Source of the DNA: an uncultured Eubacteriales bacterium
GTDB taxonomy: Bacteria; Bacillota; Clostridia; Oscillospirales; CAG-272
Reading direction: 5' to 3'
Assembly (NCBI GenBank): GCA_934446365.1
Contig: CAKSDZ010000008.1
Coordinates: 1 to 50,211, forward strand
Length of the DNA: 50,211 bases
A model generated the notes under the pieces. That model ran no database searches, was not told the origin of the DNA, and worked only from the letters and a program-made list of their open reading frames with translations. Every line of letters begins with the position of its first letter. Positions within the stretch are counted from its first letter, which is position 1. Shown here piece by piece: positions 50,118-50,211 of the stretch. The position numbers and the translations under genes were made by a program.

Positions 50118-50211
50118 GCTTCCCAGTTTATGCTCGGAGAGCGCACGTAGGTGCGCGGTTCCGTCTGTTGGGAGCCGTGGGTATGTGCTTGCCAGCAGCA
50201 CGATGAGAGTC

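Noticed and set aside
49739..50206. A 155-codon plus-strand frame at the window end
   Set aside because: It covers a terminator and repeat copy B. Composition is low-complexity and no family is recognisable.

Overview
The window reads as Bacillota, class Clostridia. The signs are Firmicutes-type ribosomal, YidC/KhpB and FtsH proteins, strong Shine-Dalgarno sites, TTGACA/TATAAT promoters and clostridial conjugative and mobilizable element genes (PcfB, DUF6017, TnpV, large serine recombinase). I cannot name a genus. The first 20 kb is a mosaic of accessory and mobile DNA, much of it decayed. From about 20.3 kb onward it is ordinary chromosome with a higher GC content.

Region by region: 1-2.5 kb holds the minus-strand remnant of an integrative conjugative element (truncated TraG/VirD4 coupling protein, PcfB, DUF5348, DUF6017 replication-type protein). 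2.5-3.6 kb is decayed gene debris, including an XRE regulator without a start codon. 3.6-4.6 kb carries DUF6809, a small unknown gene and tnpV. 4.66-9.3 kb is an AT-rich restriction-modification island: an XRE regulator, a fusion of a cytosine-C5 and an adenine methyltransferase, an HNH-type nuclease and an unknown 168-residue protein in one tight operon. 9.3-9.8 kb has three consecutive hairpins and a beheaded ParB gene. 10.2-16.5 kb has a frameshifted TauE/SafE pseudogene and an envelope export cluster (exported coiled-coil protein, MMPL/RND transporter, small unknown protein) divergent from a TetR regulator with a candidate operator. 16.6-20.2 kb is a broken mobilizable transposon: relaxase with an in-frame stop, serine recombinase with an internal deletion, and a second tnpV. 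It abuts the 3' side of tRNA-Pro(GGG).

The chromosomal part contains rplJ-rplL behind a recognisable L10 leader, then a MerR pseudogene and the classic rpmH-rnpA-yidD-yidC-khpB-mnmE block followed by birA. After that come an ABC exporter pair, an amidase, a PAP2 phosphatase, a ROK glucokinase, a second ABC exporter pair, a GH95 glycosidase, uvrB-uvrA, ftsH, a MacB-like ATPase-permease fusion and a YjdF-like membrane protein. dnaA/oriC is not beside rpmH and rpoBC is not beside rplL, so two usual Firmicutes neighbourhoods are broken here.

Two items deserve the most attention. One is the restriction-modification island, whose mixed m5C/m6A fusion plus HNH nuclease suggests a type IIS-like system with an asymmetric site. 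The other is a hairpin-rich interspersed repeat present three times (37.75-38.09, 38.42-38.57 and, inverted, 49.78-50.12 kb). One of its stems keeps pairing through compensatory changes at three of six base pairs, which points to selection on RNA or single-stranded DNA structure rather than on the long spurious reading frames that cross it.
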